Source: Nitrososphaerota archaeon (GTDB lineage Archaea; Thermoproteota; Nitrososphaeria; Nitrososphaerales; Nitrosopumilaceae). Taken from it: 64,000 bases of DNA. Shown here in pieces: positions 63,668 to 64,000 of the stretch (position 1 is the stretch's first letter; each line of letters starts with the position of its first letter). Position numbers and translations under genes: made by a program. The notes under the pieces were generated by a model. That model ran no database searches. It had not been told where the DNA came from and saw only the letters and a program-made list of their open reading frames with translations. The stretch is from NCBI GenBank assembly GCA_026708305.1, contig JAPOVD010000001.1:95485-159484 (forward strand), in the 5' to 3' direction.

Positions 63668-64000
63668 TTATTCAATTGATTTTAATAATTTTATTTTATC
63701 ATCTAAAGTAAGTACATTTTTTGTATACAGATTATTGATTATTTCTTTAATTACTTTATCGTATTTTTGTATGAATCTCATCTCGTTTTTATCTATTGTT
63801 TTTCCTGGCGGCCCTTGTACTCCAGGAGGTCCAACTGGTCCACGTTCTCCTCTTTCTCCTTGCTGGCCTTGTGGACCCTGTATCCCTTGTGGTCCTTTAT
63901 CACCTTGTATTCCTATTGATCCTCTATTACCTCTATCTCCAACAAGTCCTTTGTCACCAGTAAGTCCTTTGTCTCCTGTTGGTCCTTTACTTCCTATCGG
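63668..64000 (-). CDS. collagen-like Gly-X-Y repeat protein, C-terminal part (partial)
   Basis: The frame runs off the right edge, so only the last 110 residues are seen. About 65 residues are unbroken Gly-X-Y triplets (such as GPTGDKGLTGDKG and GPQGIQGPQGQQGERGERG, later GPVGPPGVQGPPGK). A ~45-residue tail without repeats follows, with two short helices (FIQKYDKVIKEIINNL; LDDKIKLLKSIE). It should form a triple helix, with the tail perhaps aiding trimerisation. GC-rich codons set it off from its neighbours. No signal peptide can be seen. Confidence 0.8.
   Translation of the reverse strand, partial: PIGSKGPTGDKGLTGDKGLVGDRGNRGSIGIQGDKGPQGIQGPQGQQGERGERGPVGPPGVQGPPGKTIDKNEMRFIQKYDKVIKEIINNLYTKNVLTLDDKIKLLKSIE

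Noticed and set aside
1..64000. Insertion sequences or prophage
   Set aside because: No transposase, integrase or phage structural gene and no long terminal repeats were seen. The collagen-like fragment alone is not enough to infer a phage.

Overview
The window is a very AT-rich stretch (roughly 30% G+C or less, by eye) of an archaeal chromosome. Its gene content fits an ammonia-oxidising-type Thaumarchaeota (Nitrososphaeria), probably Nitrosopumilaceae-like. The marker genes are CdvA and a CdvB/ESCRT-III protein, proteasome alpha and beta subunits, aEF-2, archaeal threonyl-tRNA synthetase, a deoxyhypusine-synthase-like protein, FEN1, RNase P Rpp29, a DRG-type GTPase, type II GAPDH, HMG-CoA synthase, futalosine-pathway menaquinone genes and a four-gene biotin cluster. 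Many starts are TTG or GTG. Several genes lie about 25 nt downstream of TATA-like boxes, which suggests leaderless mRNAs. Genes are densely packed, with many 1-10 nt overlaps.

Layout. 1-9.9 kb: end of gatB, an ornithine-cyclodeaminase-like gene, a decayed HD-hydrolase gene, a cobalamin adenosyltransferase, tRNA-Phe, two overlapping Lrp-type ligand-domain genes, a class III nucleotide cyclase, threonine dehydratase, and divergent purE/purK. 9.9-17 kb: two membrane proteins, a sugar-nucleotide transferase, an F420-type oxidoreductase, a thiolase with its DUF35 partner, an Hjc-like nuclease and threonine synthase. 17-27.5 kb: a CNNM/CorC transporter, GAPDH, HMG-CoA synthase, bioD divergent from bioA-bioB-bioF, and CdvB. 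27.5-36.7 kb: proteasome alpha, a SPOUT methyltransferase, then the ribosomal run L3-L4-L23-S19-L22-S3-L29-Rpp29-S17-L14-L24-S4e-L5-S14-S8-L6. L2 is absent from its usual slot. 36.8-48.4 kb: tRNA-Asn, a split zinc/membrane gene, a three-copy repeat beside an ArsR-like regulator, purC, thrS, a DHS-like gene, aEF-2, mqnD and mqnE. 48.4-52.6 kb: the least dense part, with an HD-GNAT fusion in long gene-free flanks, a DMT transporter, small zinc proteins and an intron-containing tRNA-Ser. 52.7-64 kb: fen1, cdvA, a double-domain ThyX, homoserine dehydrogenase, a PUA protein, a proteasome beta subunit lacking the catalytic Thr, nnrD, trmI, argS, a DRG GTPase and the end of a collagen-like protein.

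Pathways that can be assembled are purine synthesis (purE, purK, purC), biotin synthesis from pimeloyl thioester onward, early mevalonate synthesis (thiolase, DUF35, HMG-CoA synthase), threonine synthesis and breakdown, menaquinone (mqnD, mqnE), Cdv cell division and the proteasome. No transposon, prophage or CRISPR array is visible. The best leads are a 4-bp duplication that breaks the HD gene, two frames that lack a usual start codon (37.2 kb and 52.0 kb), a repeat cluster next to an ArsR regulator, a Gly-X-Y collagen-like protein at the right edge, a T1A proteasome beta subunit, the tandem ThyX, and several tiny zinc-binding proteins.
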